Assembly: GCA_036268615.1 (NCBI GenBank)
Contig: DATATV010000120.1
Span: 36,899-100,898, forward strand
DNA length: 64,000 nucleotides
DNA from: DATATV01 sp036268615
GTDB lineage: Bacteria > Actinomycetota > Actinomycetes > Mycobacteriales > Pseudonocardiaceae
Direction of reading: 5' to 3'
The stretch's first letter is position 1; each line of letters begins with the position of its first letter. Below are positions 26,248 through 34,722 of the stretch, one piece after another. The notes under the pieces were generated by a model. It made no database searches and was not told the DNA's origin. It saw only the letters and a list, made by a program, of their open reading frames with translations. The position numbers and the translations under genes are program-made.

Positions 26248-26526
26248 ATGAGCGGGCGGATGGACGACGGCGACCGGATGGTGCTCTGGGGGCGCATCCA
26301 GGAACTCGAACGCAAGGTCGAGTTCCTGGATGCGCGCCGGCGGCCACCAGTTCCCGCCGCCGCCGAACGCGCCGACGGCCGGTTCGGCCCGGAGAGCATG
26401 CCGGTGTCCGAGGACGTGCTGATGCTCGTCCGGGCCGGCAAGAAGGTCGCCGCGATCAAGCAGCTCCGCGCGCAGACCGGGCTCTCGCTGGTCGGCGCCA
26501 AGCACATCGTGGACTCGTTGGGCTGA
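26248..26526 (+). CDS. ribosomal L7/L12 C-terminal-domain-like small protein
   Basis: 92-residue protein. Residues 10-32 form a short amphipathic helix (LWGRIQELERKVEFLDARR); 50-92 (VLMLVRAGKKVAAIKQLRAQ, then TGLSLVGAKHIVDSL) resemble the C-terminal domain of ribosomal protein L7/L12, which contacts translation factors. Small stand-alone copies are common in actinobacteria with unknown role. ATG 26248 follows GGAGG closely. An 18-bp perfect hairpin lies within codons 15-30. Confidence 0.75.
   Translation: MSGRMDDGDRMVLWGRIQELERKVEFLDARRRPPVPAAAERADGRFGPESMPVSEDVLMLVRAGKKVAAIKQLRAQTGLSLVGAKHIVDSLG
26292..26335. repeat. 18-bp perfect inverted repeat inside CDS
   Basis: GCGCATCCAGGAACTCGA and its exact reverse complement are separated by 8 bases (26310-26317). 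The mRNA would fold into a very stable stem early in the coding region of the L7/L12-like gene. Confidence 0.8.
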
Positions 26527-26570
26527 CCGCGATGGCCGACCCGTCGATGATGATCATCCACAAAGGACTT

Positions 26571-27803
26571 TCAACTCACCGGATGGTTGATCGTGACCCA
26601 CAGGCCGTAGCCGGCAAACGCGCAGGCCAGCACGGTCAGCGTCCACGCCGGGACCGGCCGGCCGGCGTGCTTCCGGACGAACCGGGGATAGACGGCGAAC
26701 ACGATCAGCTGGCTCAGCCAGAGCGCGACCAGGGACGGCTTGATCAGGCTGTCGTAGAAGCCGTCCGGGTCGATCAGGCTGATCGGCGCGGCGAGCACCA
26801 GCGCGCCGGCGATCACCGCGATCACGGTGCGCAGCGGGCGTCCGGTGAGCGTGTGCGCCAATCGGCTCAACGACAGGTACTCGACCAGCATCACGCCGAC
26901 GACGCTCGCCGCGACGCCGATCCCGACGGCCACCGCCAACCCGTGCCCGGCGAACACCCTGACGATCGACATGCCCGGGATGGGTGCCTCGGCGAACGCG
27001 GGATTCGCCGCGATCGGGAAGACCGCCGCGACGACACCGACCGCCACCAGCAGAAAGCCGCCGATCATTCCGCGCGGGATCGTCCGTTGTGGACGTTTCA
27101 GCTCACCGCCGAGGAACAGTGGCAGGCTGCCGCAGACATAGAGCAGCGCGGTCTGCCCGGTGGCGGTCAGCGCCGCACCGGCCGGCGCACCCGCGCCGAA
27201 CGAACCGACCGGCGCGTCGTGCCCGATGGCCACCACGGCCAGGATCGCGACCAGCACCAACTGGCCCGCGGCGAGCAGGCCGGTCACCAGCAGGGTGACG
27301 GTGCGCCCGGCGAGCATCACCCCGGCCAGCGCGACCGGGATGGCGATCTCCAGGGCCGGTTGGTAGGGCCGCACCCCGGGACCGAGCACCGCCGGCAGCG
27401 TGTCGTAGACGACCGAGGCGGTGGTGTAGAGCAGGTACAGCAGATAGCTGAACACCCAGATGCCCGCCTGCACCCGGGCGACGCGCCGGCCGGCCGCCGC
27501 CTCGACGAAGCCGTACAGCCCACCCGCGCCGGTCACCTGCCGGGTGTAGCGCAGCAGGATGGCCAGCGGCACCAGGAACACGACGGCCGCCGCGAGCATG
27601 ACCAGGCCGGCCGAGGCGGTGGCGTCCGCGACGATGCTCGGCGCGTACAGCGCGGCCAGCGCGAGCGGGCCACCCAGCGAGGTGACCACGACGCCCAGAA
27701 AGGCCAACGGGGCGACCGGCCGCCCCACTCCGGGAGACGACCGATCGATCACCGCGACGTTCGTCGCACCGCCCGCCGGACCGACGGGCGGCGCGGTCGT
27801 CAT
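26571..27803 (-). CDS. APC-superfamily amino-acid permease
   Basis: 410-residue permease with about 11-12 membrane helices. Family traits: N-terminal half-helix with PLAFLGVVVTSLGGPLALAA, then LPLAILLRYTRQVTGAGGLY. Uptake or exchange of an amino acid or amine is likely. Start placed at ATG 27803 (MTTAPPVGPAGG), which overlaps the lipoprotein stop by 4 bases (ATGA), indicating translational coupling. The longer frame to 27908 runs inside the lipoprotein gene and is not real. Confidence 0.82.
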   Translation of the reverse strand: MTTAPPVGPAGGATNVAVIDRSSPGVGRPVAPLAFLGVVVTSLGGPLALAALYAPSIVADATASAGLVMLAAAVVFLVPLAILLRYTRQVTGAGGLYGFVEAAAGRRVARVQAGIWVFSYLLYLLYTTASVVYDTLPAVLGPGVRPYQPALEIAIPVALAGVMLAGRTVTLLVTGLLAAGQLVLVAILAVVAIGHDAPVGSFGAGAPAGAALTATGQTALLYVCGSLPLFLGGELKRPQRTIPRGMIGGFLLVAVGVVAAVFPIAANPAFAEAPIPGMSIVRVFAGHGLAVAVGIGVAASVVGVMLVEYLSLSRLAHTLTGRPLRTVIAVIAGALVLAAPISLIDPDGFYDSLIKPSLVALWLSQLIVFAVYPRFVRKHAGRPVPAWTLTVLACAFAGYGLWVTINHPVS

Positions 27804-28375
27804 GACCAGCCGCCACCGGCGTTGGCGCCCGCCCCGGCCGGCGAGGGGGTCGAGCCGGTGGCCGGTGAGGCGGTGGTCAGTTCGGCGCCGCCGGGCTGCA
27901 CCAGCCACCAGAGCGCGCCGAAGCCGTTGATGCCTTCACCCTTGGTCTGGCCCGCGGCGCCGTCCTCGGCGAAGTAGTACAGCGGGTGACCGGCGTAGGT
28001 GACCTGCTTGGTGCCGTCCGGCCGGACGATCATGCCCAGCTCACCGCCGATCGCGCCGCCGGACGCGGTGGTCGGGCCGGTGGTGGTCAGCGGCGGCCAC
28101 ACCGAGGCGCACGAGCCCGAGCACGTCGACGTGGTGCTGGTGTCGGACGCGAACAGATACAGCGACTTCCCGTTCTGGTCGGTGAGGAACATGCCGAGGT
28201 CGCCACTGTGCGCCTCGACGGTCACCGCTGAACCGGCCGGCGCACCGGCCGGGGGCGTGGTCGACGCCGCGCCGGCCGAGGAGGCGGAGGTGCCGCTGCC
28301 GCACGCGGCCACCAGCGCGGCGACAGCCACCAACGGCGCCCCGAACCCGATTTTGCGCAGGGTTGAGCCGAGCAT
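27800..28375 (-). CDS. COG4315-type lipoprotein (secreted repeat family)
   Basis: 191-residue lipoprotein. Signal peptide with lipobox LVAAC (Cys at about 25), Ala/Gly/Ser linker, then two copies of the secreted-repeat motif: LGMFLTDQNGKSLYLFASDT with SCSGSCASVWPPL-like segment, and LGMIVRPDGTKQVTYAGHPL with YYFAED. The family has unknown function; members are often under ECF sigma control. ATG 28375 follows AAGGAGA by six bases. Coupled to the downstream permease. Confidence 0.88.
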   Translation of the reverse strand: MLGSTLRKIGFGAPLVAVAALVAACGSGTSASSAGAASTTPPAGAPAGSAVTVEAHSGDLGMFLTDQNGKSLYLFASDTSTTSTCSGSCASVWPPLTTTGPTTASGGAIGGELGMIVRPDGTKQVTYAGHPLYYFAEDGAAGQTKGEGINGFGALWWLVQPGGAELTTASPATGSTPSPAGAGANAGGGWS

Positions 28376-28710
28376 GTTTGTCTCCTTCCGAGCCGAGGCG
28401 TCGTCGCGGTGTTTCCGCCGCGCCTCGTCCTGCGGTGCTCTTCCTAGGTACGGCCGTTTCGGCAAAAGGGATTGCCGCGGCGTTGTGAGCCCGTTCACCG
28501 TGCTCGTCAGCGGCCCAGTGTCGGATGTGGACGGTGCCGCAGCTGCGCGAATCGGTGTCCGTGGCCGGCCTACCGAAGCGGCGGAGGTCTCCCGAACCGG
28601 ACATCGGGCCGCTACGCTACCCCGCAGGGCAGCCCGCTTCGCCCGCGATTCGATGGCCCGCGTGCCTTCCAGGATTCCGGCGCACCAACGAGCGAGGTGG
28701 CGAAAACGGC
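28376..28710. other. divergent intergenic region, lipoprotein / FUSC gene
   Basis: No gene supported in these 335 bases. It must contain promoters for the leftward lipoprotein/permease pair and the rightward FUSC exporter. A TACGCT -10-like hexamer lies at 28613-28618 on the plus strand without a good -35. I see no strong dyad. Confidence 0.5.
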
Positions 28711-30963
28711 ATGTGGCCCCCGATCAGACAGCTCAGAGACCGTGATCCGAATGGTTACGCGCTGCACCGCGCCATCCGGGCGGCGGTGGTCATCCCGTCG
28801 ATCTTCGCGTTGTCCTACGAGGTCATCGGCAATCCGACGATCGCCACGTTCACCGCGTTCGGTGGTTTCGCGCTGCTGCTGTTCGTCGACTTCCCCGGCA
28901 ACTGGGCCGGCCGGCTGACCAGCTACGCGATGCTCGTGCTGACCGGCGCCGTGTTCATCGTGCTGGGCACGCTCGCCTCCCGGTTCGCCTGGATCGCGGT
29001 CGCCGGGATGATCGTGGTCGGCTTCGCGGTGCTGTTCGCCGGCGTGTTGAGCGCGGCCATCGCGGCCGGCGGCCGGGCCGCGCTGCTGATGTTCATCCTG
29101 CCGGTCACCATGCCCGGCGGCCTCGGCGACGTCCCGTTCCGGCTGGCCGGCTGGGGCATCGCGGCTGCGGTGGCGATCCCGGCGTCGATGCTCGTCTGGG
29201 CGCCCCGCGAGCACGACGACCTGCGCCGGTACGCGGCGGACACCTGCCTGGCCATCGCCGGCGTGATCACCTCCCGGGATGCCGGCGCCGGCGCGCCGAA
29301 CGACGCGCAGTGCGGGCAGGTCACCCACTCGCTCGCCGCGCTGCGCAACACCTTCCACGGCACCGCGTTCCGCCCGGTCGGCCTGACCACCGGCAGTCGC
29401 GCGCTGATCCGGCTGGTCAGCGAACTGGAATGGCTCAGCTCGGTGGTCGTCACGCTCACCACCGACGAGATCCGCGGCTGGCCGGTGCTCGCCCGGGAGG
29501 CGGTGCTCGCGGCGGCCGACGTGCTGCGCGCGAGTGCCGCGATGCTCGGCGCGGACCGACGGTCCTCGCTGGACGACGATCACGGCCTCAACGACGCGCT
29601 CGCCCGATTGGCCGCCGCACGCCACCGGATCGCCACCGAGACCGCGGTGCTGATCGGCCAGAACTCCCGCGACCCGATCGACCTGCCCTATCAGGGCCAT
29701 GAACTGGGTTACGCGGCCTCGCTGGTCGGCGCGACCGTCTGGTGGGCGGCCGAGTCCGACGCCCGCCCGGTGCTCGACCGGGTGCTCGGCCGGCCGGGCC
29801 CGAACCGGGGCGACGCGCCGCTGAGCCCCGTGTTGGAGATCGCCACCAGCCAGATCGAACGGCATTCGGTCTGGCTGCAGAACAGCCTGCGCGGCGCGGC
29901 CGGGCTCGGGCTGTCCGTGCTGGTGGTCGAACTGACCAGCGCGCAGCACGGGTTCTGGATCGTGCTCGGCGCGCTGTCGGTGCTCCGGTCGACCGCGCTG
30001 TCCACCGGTTCCACCGCGTTGCGGGCGGTGGTCGGCACGCTGGTCGGCTTCCTGGTCGGCGCGGGGATCGTGCTGGCGATCGGTACCAGCACCGGCATCC
30101 TGTGGGCCGTGCTGCCGATCGCGATCCTGGTGGCCGGGTTCGCGCCGGCAGCCATCTCGTTCGCCGCCGGGCAGGCTGCGTTCACCGTGTTGTTGTTGGT
30201 GCTGTTCAACATCATCGTGCCGGTGGGCTGGCAGATCGGCCTGCTCCGGCTGGAGGACGTGCTGCTCGGCTGTGCGGCCAGCGTGGTGGTCGGTGTGCTG
30301 GCCTGGCCGAGGGGCGCCGCCGCGGCGATCGGCACGGCACTGAGCCGGGCCTACCGGATCGGTGCGGACTACCTCGACCAGGCGGTCCGCTACACGGTGG
30401 AGGGCACGCCGGTGCCGGCCACCGAACTGCGCGACGTGCTGGCCGCCGGGCGCAGGCTGGACGACGCGCTGCGGCAGTATCTGGCCGAGCGCGGCGCCAA
30501 GACCGTGCCGCTGGCCGACCTGGTCGCGGCGGCCAACGGCGCGATCCGGCTGCGGCAGGCCGGCGAGGCGATCATCGCGCTGCGCGCCCAGGGCAACCAC
30601 ACCGGCGACCTGCGGGTGCGGTTCGCCGAGACCACCGCGCTCGTCTGCGGGCAGGCCGACTCGGTGCAGGCGTGGTACACCGCGTTCGCCGATGGCTACG
30701 ACCCGCACCACGTCGGCGACCCGCCGCCGCTGCCGCAGTTGGCGGGGGCCGCCGAGGACGTGGTGGACGCACTGCGGCACGACCTGCCGACCACCCGGGA
30801 CGGCGCCACCGACGGCGCCAAGGAGCTCACCGAGGAAGCCGGTCAGGCCAAGTCGCTCTACATGATGTCGCTGTTCCTGCAGGACCTGCGCGGCCTGGAA
30901 GCCCGGCTGCGCAACGGGTCCCCGCCGTTGCCGGCGCCCGCGTTGGCCGGCCGGGCGTCCTGA
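28711..30963 (+). CDS. FUSC-family (aromatic acid exporter-like) membrane protein
   Basis: 750-residue inner-membrane protein with two blocks of about six helices (residues about 20-165 and 390-530) separated and followed by soluble helical domains, the layout of FUSC/ArAE/YccS transporters that export aromatic acids or fusaric acid-like compounds. FUSC motif region: LSVLVVELTSAQHGFWIVLG, then LSVLRSTALSTGSTALRAVV. Start at ATG 28711 (MWPPIRQLRDRD). The frame is open upstream to 28525 without ribosome site. The stop codon lies in a 14-bp tandem duplication. Confidence 0.85.
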   Translation: MWPPIRQLRDRDPNGYALHRAIRAAVVIPSIFALSYEVIGNPTIATFTAFGGFALLLFVDFPGNWAGRLTSYAMLVLTGAVFIVLGTLASRFAWIAVAGMIVVGFAVLFAGVLSAAIAAGGRAALLMFILPVTMPGGLGDVPFRLAGWGIAAAVAIPASMLVWAPREHDDLRRYAADTCLAIAGVITSRDAGAGAPNDAQCGQVTHSLAALRNTFHGTAFRPVGLTTGSRALIRLVSELEWLSSVVVTLTTDEIRGWPVLAREAVLAAADVLRASAAMLGADRRSSLDDDHGLNDALARLAAARHRIATETAVLIGQNSRDPIDLPYQGHELGYAASLVGATVWWAAESDARPVLDRVLGRPGPNRGDAPLSPVLEIATSQIERHSVWLQNSLRGAAGLGLSVLVVELTSAQHGFWIVLGALSVLRSTALSTGSTALRAVVGTLVGFLVGAGIVLAIGTSTGILWAVLPIAILVAGFAPAAISFAAGQAAFTVLLLVLFNIIVPVGWQIGLLRLEDVLLGCAASVVVGVLAWPRGAAAAIGTALSRAYRIGADYLDQAVRYTVEGTPVPATELRDVLAAGRRLDDALRQYLAERGAKTVPLADLVAAANGAIRLRQAGEAIIALRAQGNHTGDLRVRFAETTALVCGQADSVQAWYTAFADGYDPHHVGDPPPLPQLAGAAEDVVDALRHDLPTTRDGATDGAKELTEEAGQAKSLYMMSLFLQDLRGLEARLRNGSPPLPAPALAGRAS

Positions 30964-30977
30964 GCCGGGCGTCCTGA
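30950..30977. repeat. 14-bp tandem duplication containing stop codon
   Basis: GCCGGGCGTCCTGA occurs twice head to tail (30950-30963, 30964-30977); each unit ends in TGA, the first being the stop of the FUSC gene. Looks like a recent slippage duplication. Confidence 0.85.
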
Positions 30978-30995
30978 GTCGGCGGACCGGTCGGG

Positions 30996-31892
30996 CTACT
31001 CGGCGGCGAAGCGCTCTTCCAGCGCGGTCACCTCGGGCAGCCCGATCAGGTCGGTGAACTCGTCGAACTTCGGCAGCGCGGACATCATCGAGGCCGGCGT
31101 GCCCTCGGCGCGCAGCTTGCTGAGCAGCGTGCGGATGCCGGCGGTCGCGGCGAGCAGGGTGCCGATCGGGAACAGCACCAGGCTGAAGCCGAGTTCGGTG
31201 ATCCGGCTCAACGGCAGCGGTGGCGTCCGGCCGCCCTCGGCCCAGTTGAAGACGAGCGGCGCCACTCCGCGCAGTTCCCCGGCCATCCGGGCGATGTCCG
31301 CCTCGCTGGTCGGCGCCTCGACGAACAGCACGTCCGCACCCGCCTCGGCGTACGCCTTGGCGCGGCCGATCGCGTCGTCGAGACCGTGCACCGCGGCCGC
31401 GTCGGTGCGGGCGATGATGACGAAGTCCGGGTCACGCCGGGCCGCGACAGCGGCGCGCACCTTGGCCGCCATCTCCGCCCGGGAGATCACCGCCTTGCCG
31501 CTCATGTGCCCGCACTTCTTCGGGTTGACCTGGTCCTCAAGGTGGATGCCGGACACGCCGGCCTGCTCGTAGGACCGGACCGTGCGCAGCACGCTGATCG
31601 CGTTGCCGTAACCGGTGTCCGCGTCCGCGATCACCGGTACGTCCACCGCGGACACGATGCGCCGGGCGTTGTCGATCATCTCCGCGCCGGTCAGCAGGCC
31701 CACGTCCGGCCGGCCGATCAGCGACGCGGTCGTACCGAATCCGGTCATGTACACGACGTCGAACCCGGCCTGCTCGATCAGCCGCGCGGACAGCGCGTCG
31801 TAGGCACCGGGCGCGAGCAGTGGGCGGCCGGCGGCCAGCAGTTCGCGCAGCCGCGCCCGGGGCGCGGTCGGAGGGCTCAGCAGGTCAGCCAC
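30996..31892 (-). CDS. isocitrate lyase/PEP mutase superfamily enzyme
   Basis: 298-residue TIM-barrel enzyme. Seen: TGFGTTASLIG, metal-binding VIADADTGYGN near 88-98 and the isocitrate-lyase signature KKCGHM near 125-130, then EDQVNP. Members cleave or decarboxylate 2-hydroxy-dicarboxylates (2-methylisocitrate, 2,3-dimethylmalate, oxaloacetate); the short length excludes true isocitrate lyase. It is divergent from a GntR gene and the hyuAB/cysteine-hydrolase operon, with shared operators, which suggests it processes the dicarboxylate made by that pathway (inference). Confidence 0.88.
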   Translation of the reverse strand: MADLLSPPTAPRARLRELLAAGRPLLAPGAYDALSARLIEQAGFDVVYMTGFGTTASLIGRPDVGLLTGAEMIDNARRIVSAVDVPVIADADTGYGNAISVLRTVRSYEQAGVSGIHLEDQVNPKKCGHMSGKAVISRAEMAAKVRAAVAARRDPDFVIIARTDAAAVHGLDDAIGRAKAYAEAGADVLFVEAPTSEADIARMAGELRGVAPLVFNWAEGGRTPPLPLSRITELGFSLVLFPIGTLLAATAGIRTLLSKLRAEGTPASMMSALPKFDEFTDLIGLPEVTALEERFAAE

Positions 31893-31901
31893 GTTTCCTC
31901 C

Positions 31902-31973
31902 TTGTATACAGAATGTCGAAATTCACCGCCAACACTTGCCCAATGCTGCCACGCAACTTAGCTTTGTACACAA
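31902..31973. promoter_or_regulatory. two GntR operator sites
   Basis: TTGTATACAG (31902-31911) and TTGTACACAA (31964-31973), both with a TGTAyACA core, the palindromic form bound by FadR/FCD-type GntR regulators. One lies close to each divergent start (31892 minus, 31994 plus), so the adjacent GntR protein probably controls both directions. Confidence 0.65.
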
Positions 31974-31993
31974 CCTAGCTCCGGAGGTGACGC

Positions 31994-32659
31994 GTGACAC
32001 GGCCGGCGACCTCGTCCGAACGCGCGGTGCACACGCTGCGTGAGCTGATCCTGCGCGGTGACTACCGAGCCGGCACCCGACTCGGCGAGGTCGAGTTGGC
32101 CGCCCGGCTGGGGGTGAGCCGGACTCCGGTCCGGCAGGCGCTCACCCAGCTGGCCGCCGAGGGGCTGATCGAGCTCGCGCCCAACCGCGGTGCCCGGGTG
32201 AACAGCTGGTCGGTGGCCGAGTTGGAGGGCATCTTCGACCTGCGCACCTCGCTGGAACCCCGGCTGACCGCGCTGGCAGTGCCCAACGCCACCGCCGGTG
32301 ACGTGGCCGAACTGGCCGTGCTGGCCGGGCGCATGGTTGAGGTCGGCAGCCCCGGCCCCAGCCAGGACCTGGACGCGCTGGTACCGCTCAACCGCGACTT
32401 CCACGGCAGGCTGATCCAGCTGGCCGACCACGCCGCGCTGGCCGGTGCGCTGGCCAACGCCGTGCGCGCACCGATCGTGCTGCGCAACTTCCACACCTAC
32501 GACGACGACTCGCTGCGGCGCAGCCTGGCCCATCACATCGAGATCGTGGACGCCCTGCGCGCCGTGGATCCCGAGTGGGCGCAGGCCGTGATGACCGCGC
32601 ACATCCGCAACGCCAGGGCCGTGATGGTTCGGGCCGCACAGCCTCAGGAGGACGCATGA
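31994..32659 (+). CDS. GntR family regulator, FCD type
   Basis: 221-residue repressor: winged helix residues about 8-72 (LGEVELAARLGVSRTPVRQA) and an FCD ligand domain in which RDFHGRLIQLA, H near 178-179 and nearby Asp can hold a metal and an organic acid ligand. GTG 31994 follows GGAGGTGA. Its stop overlaps the hyuA start (ATGA). It likely senses the pathway substrate or a dicarboxylate product and acts at the two TGTAyACA sites upstream. Confidence 0.92.
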   Translation: MTRPATSSERAVHTLRELILRGDYRAGTRLGEVELAARLGVSRTPVRQALTQLAAEGLIELAPNRGARVNSWSVAELEGIFDLRTSLEPRLTALAVPNATAGDVAELAVLAGRMVEVGSPGPSQDLDALVPLNRDFHGRLIQLADHAALAGALANAVRAPIVLRNFHTYDDDSLRRSLAHHIEIVDALRAVDPEWAQAVMTAHIRNARAVMVRAAQPQEDA

Positions 32660-34719
32660 CCTACCGGCTCGGTGTCGATGTCGGCGGCACCTTCACCGAT
32701 GTGCTGCTGGTCGAGGAGGTCTCCGGCGCCACCTGGCGGGCCAAGGTGCCCTCCACGCCGGCCGACCAGTCCGTCGGTGTGCTCGGCGGAATCGCGAAGG
32801 TCTGCGCCGAGGCCGGCATCGAGCTGTCCGAGGTGGCCCAGGTGCTGCACGGCACAACCGTGGCGACCAACGCGATCCTGGAGGGCAAGGGCGCCGCGGT
32901 CGGCCTGGTGACCACGAAGGGCTTCCGGCAGGTGTTGCAGATCGCCCGCTCCTACGTGCCCGGCGGACTGGCCGGCTGGATCATCTGGCCCAAGCCGGAA
33001 CCGTTGGCAGCACTGGAGAACACCGTCGAGGTGGACGAGCGGATCGGCAGCGACGGCACGGTGATCCGGGCGCTGGACGAGGCCGACGTCCGGGCGCAGC
33101 TGGCGAAGCTGCGGGGGCGGTCGATCGAGGCGCTGGCCGTGTCGCTGATCAACTCCTTCGCCGACCCGGGCCACGAGCGGCGGATCGCGCAACTGGCCGC
33201 CGAGGAGCTGCCCGGCGTGCCGGTGTCGCTGTCCTCGGACGTGCTGCCGGAAATGCGCGAGTACGAGCGGACCGTCACCACCGTGGCCAACGGCTACGTC
33301 CAGCCGCAGGTGCAGCAGTACGTGCGGACGCTCGCCGGCGAACTCGGCCGTGGCGGGGTGTCCGGTGAGCTGGCCATCCTGCGCAGCGACGGCGGCCTGT
33401 CCGCCGCGGCGGCCGCGATCGAGTCGCCGGTGACGATGCTGCTGTCCGGTCCGGCCGGCGGGGTGACCGGTGCGGTGTGGGTGGCCGAACAGTGCGGCTA
33501 CCGCGACCTGATCACCTTCGACATGGGCGGCACGTCCACCGATATCGCGCTGGTGCAAGGTCTCAAGCCGCGGATCGGCCGGGAGACGAAGGTCGGCGAC
33601 CTCACCGTCCGGGCGTCCAGTGTGGACGTTCGCACGGTCGGCGCGGGCGGCGGTTCGATCGCGCACGTGCCGGAGCTGACCAGAGCGCTGCGGGTCGGGC
33701 CGCAGTCGGCCGGCGCCGATCCCGGGCCGGCCGCCTACGGCAAGGGCGGCACCGAACCGACGGTGACCGACGCGAACGTCGTGCTCGGCTACCTGCCCGG
33801 TTCGCTGGCCGACGGCGAGATCACCCTGGACGTGGCCGCCGCGCGGACGGCGGTCGGCTCGGTCGCCGAGGCGATGGGGCTGCCCGGCCCGGAGGCGGCC
33901 GCCGCCGGCATCGTGGACATCGTCAACGAGAACATGCTCGGTGGCCTGCGGCTGGTCTCCGTGCAGCAGGGCTTCGACCCGCGCGATTTCGCGCTGGTCG
34001 CGTTCGGTGGTGCCGGCCCGCTGCACGCGAACGCGCTGGGCCGGCTGACCGGTGCGTGGCCGGTGATCGTGCCGCCCTCACCGGGCGTGCTGTGCGCTCT
34101 CGGTGACGCGACCACCAGCCTGCGCGACGAGTCGGCCCGCACGGTGCTGCGCCGATTCGCCGACCTGACCGGCACCGAACTCGTGCAGATCCTGCGCGAA
34201 CTGGCCGAGGAGGCCGGCGGCCGGCTGGCCGGGCAGGGTCTCGACCGGGCCGAGCACACGGTCGGCTACCAGGTGGACGTGCGCTACCACGGCCAGGGCT
34301 TCGAGATCCCGGTCGCGGTCGAACCCGGCTGGCTGGACGAGCCGGACAAGGCGCTGGACACGCTCGCCGGCGCGTTCGACACCGAGCACGACCGGCTGTT
34401 CTCCTTCCTGCTCTCGGTCGACCACGAACTGGTCAACGCGCGGGCGACGGTCACCGGCCCGCGCCCGCAGGTCGCCCCGGTGGTGCTGGAGCAGGGCACC
34501 GGCGACCCGGCCGCGGCCCTGCTGGACACCCACCCGATCCACGTCACCGGCGGCGCGGTGGCCGCAGCCGTGTACGACCGTTCGAAGCTGCGCGCCGGTG
34601 ACGTGATCACCGGCCCGGCGATCGTCGTCGAGATGGACTCCACGACCCTGGTACTGCCCGACCACGCCGCGACGGTGCACCCGTCCGGCAGCCTGCTGAT
34701 CAACCCGGTGGAGGGCTGA
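32656..34719 (+). CDS. hyuA: hydantoinase/oxoprolinase subunit A (HyuA)
   Basis: 687-residue ASKHA-fold subunit of an ATP-dependent cyclic amide hydrolase or carboxylase. Seen: N-terminal YRLGVDVGGTFTDVLLVEE, LHGTTVATNAILEGKGA near 60, FDMGGTSTDIALVQG near 290, then AFGGAGPLHANALGR. The HyuA/HyuB family includes 5-oxoprolinase, N-methylhydantoinase, caprolactamase and acetone/acetophenone carboxylases; sequence alone does not choose. It overlaps the GntR gene by 4 bases and is followed 3 bases later by hyuB. Confidence 0.93.
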   Translation: MTYRLGVDVGGTFTDVLLVEEVSGATWRAKVPSTPADQSVGVLGGIAKVCAEAGIELSEVAQVLHGTTVATNAILEGKGAAVGLVTTKGFRQVLQIARSYVPGGLAGWIIWPKPEPLAALENTVEVDERIGSDGTVIRALDEADVRAQLAKLRGRSIEALAVSLINSFADPGHERRIAQLAAEELPGVPVSLSSDVLPEMREYERTVTTVANGYVQPQVQQYVRTLAGELGRGGVSGELAILRSDGGLSAAAAAIESPVTMLLSGPAGGVTGAVWVAEQCGYRDLITFDMGGTSTDIALVQGLKPRIGRETKVGDLTVRASSVDVRTVGAGGGSIAHVPELTRALRVGPQSAGADPGPAAYGKGGTEPTVTDANVVLGYLPGSLADGEITLDVAAARTAVGSVAEAMGLPGPEAAAAGIVDIVNENMLGGLRLVSVQQGFDPRDFALVAFGGAGPLHANALGRLTGAWPVIVPPSPGVLCALGDATTSLRDESARTVLRRFADLTGTELVQILRELAEEAGGRLAGQGLDRAEHTVGYQVDVRYHGQGFEIPVAVEPGWLDEPDKALDTLAGAFDTEHDRLFSFLLSVDHELVNARATVTGPRPQVAPVVLEQGTGDPAAALLDTHPIHVTGGAVAAAVYDRSKLRAGDVITGPAIVVEMDSTTLVLPDHAATVHPSGSLLINPVEG

Positions 34720-34722
34720 ACA

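Noticed and set aside
28612..30780. 722-codon minus-strand frame opposite the FUSC gene
   Set aside because: Composition bias only; membrane protein on the plus strand is well supported.
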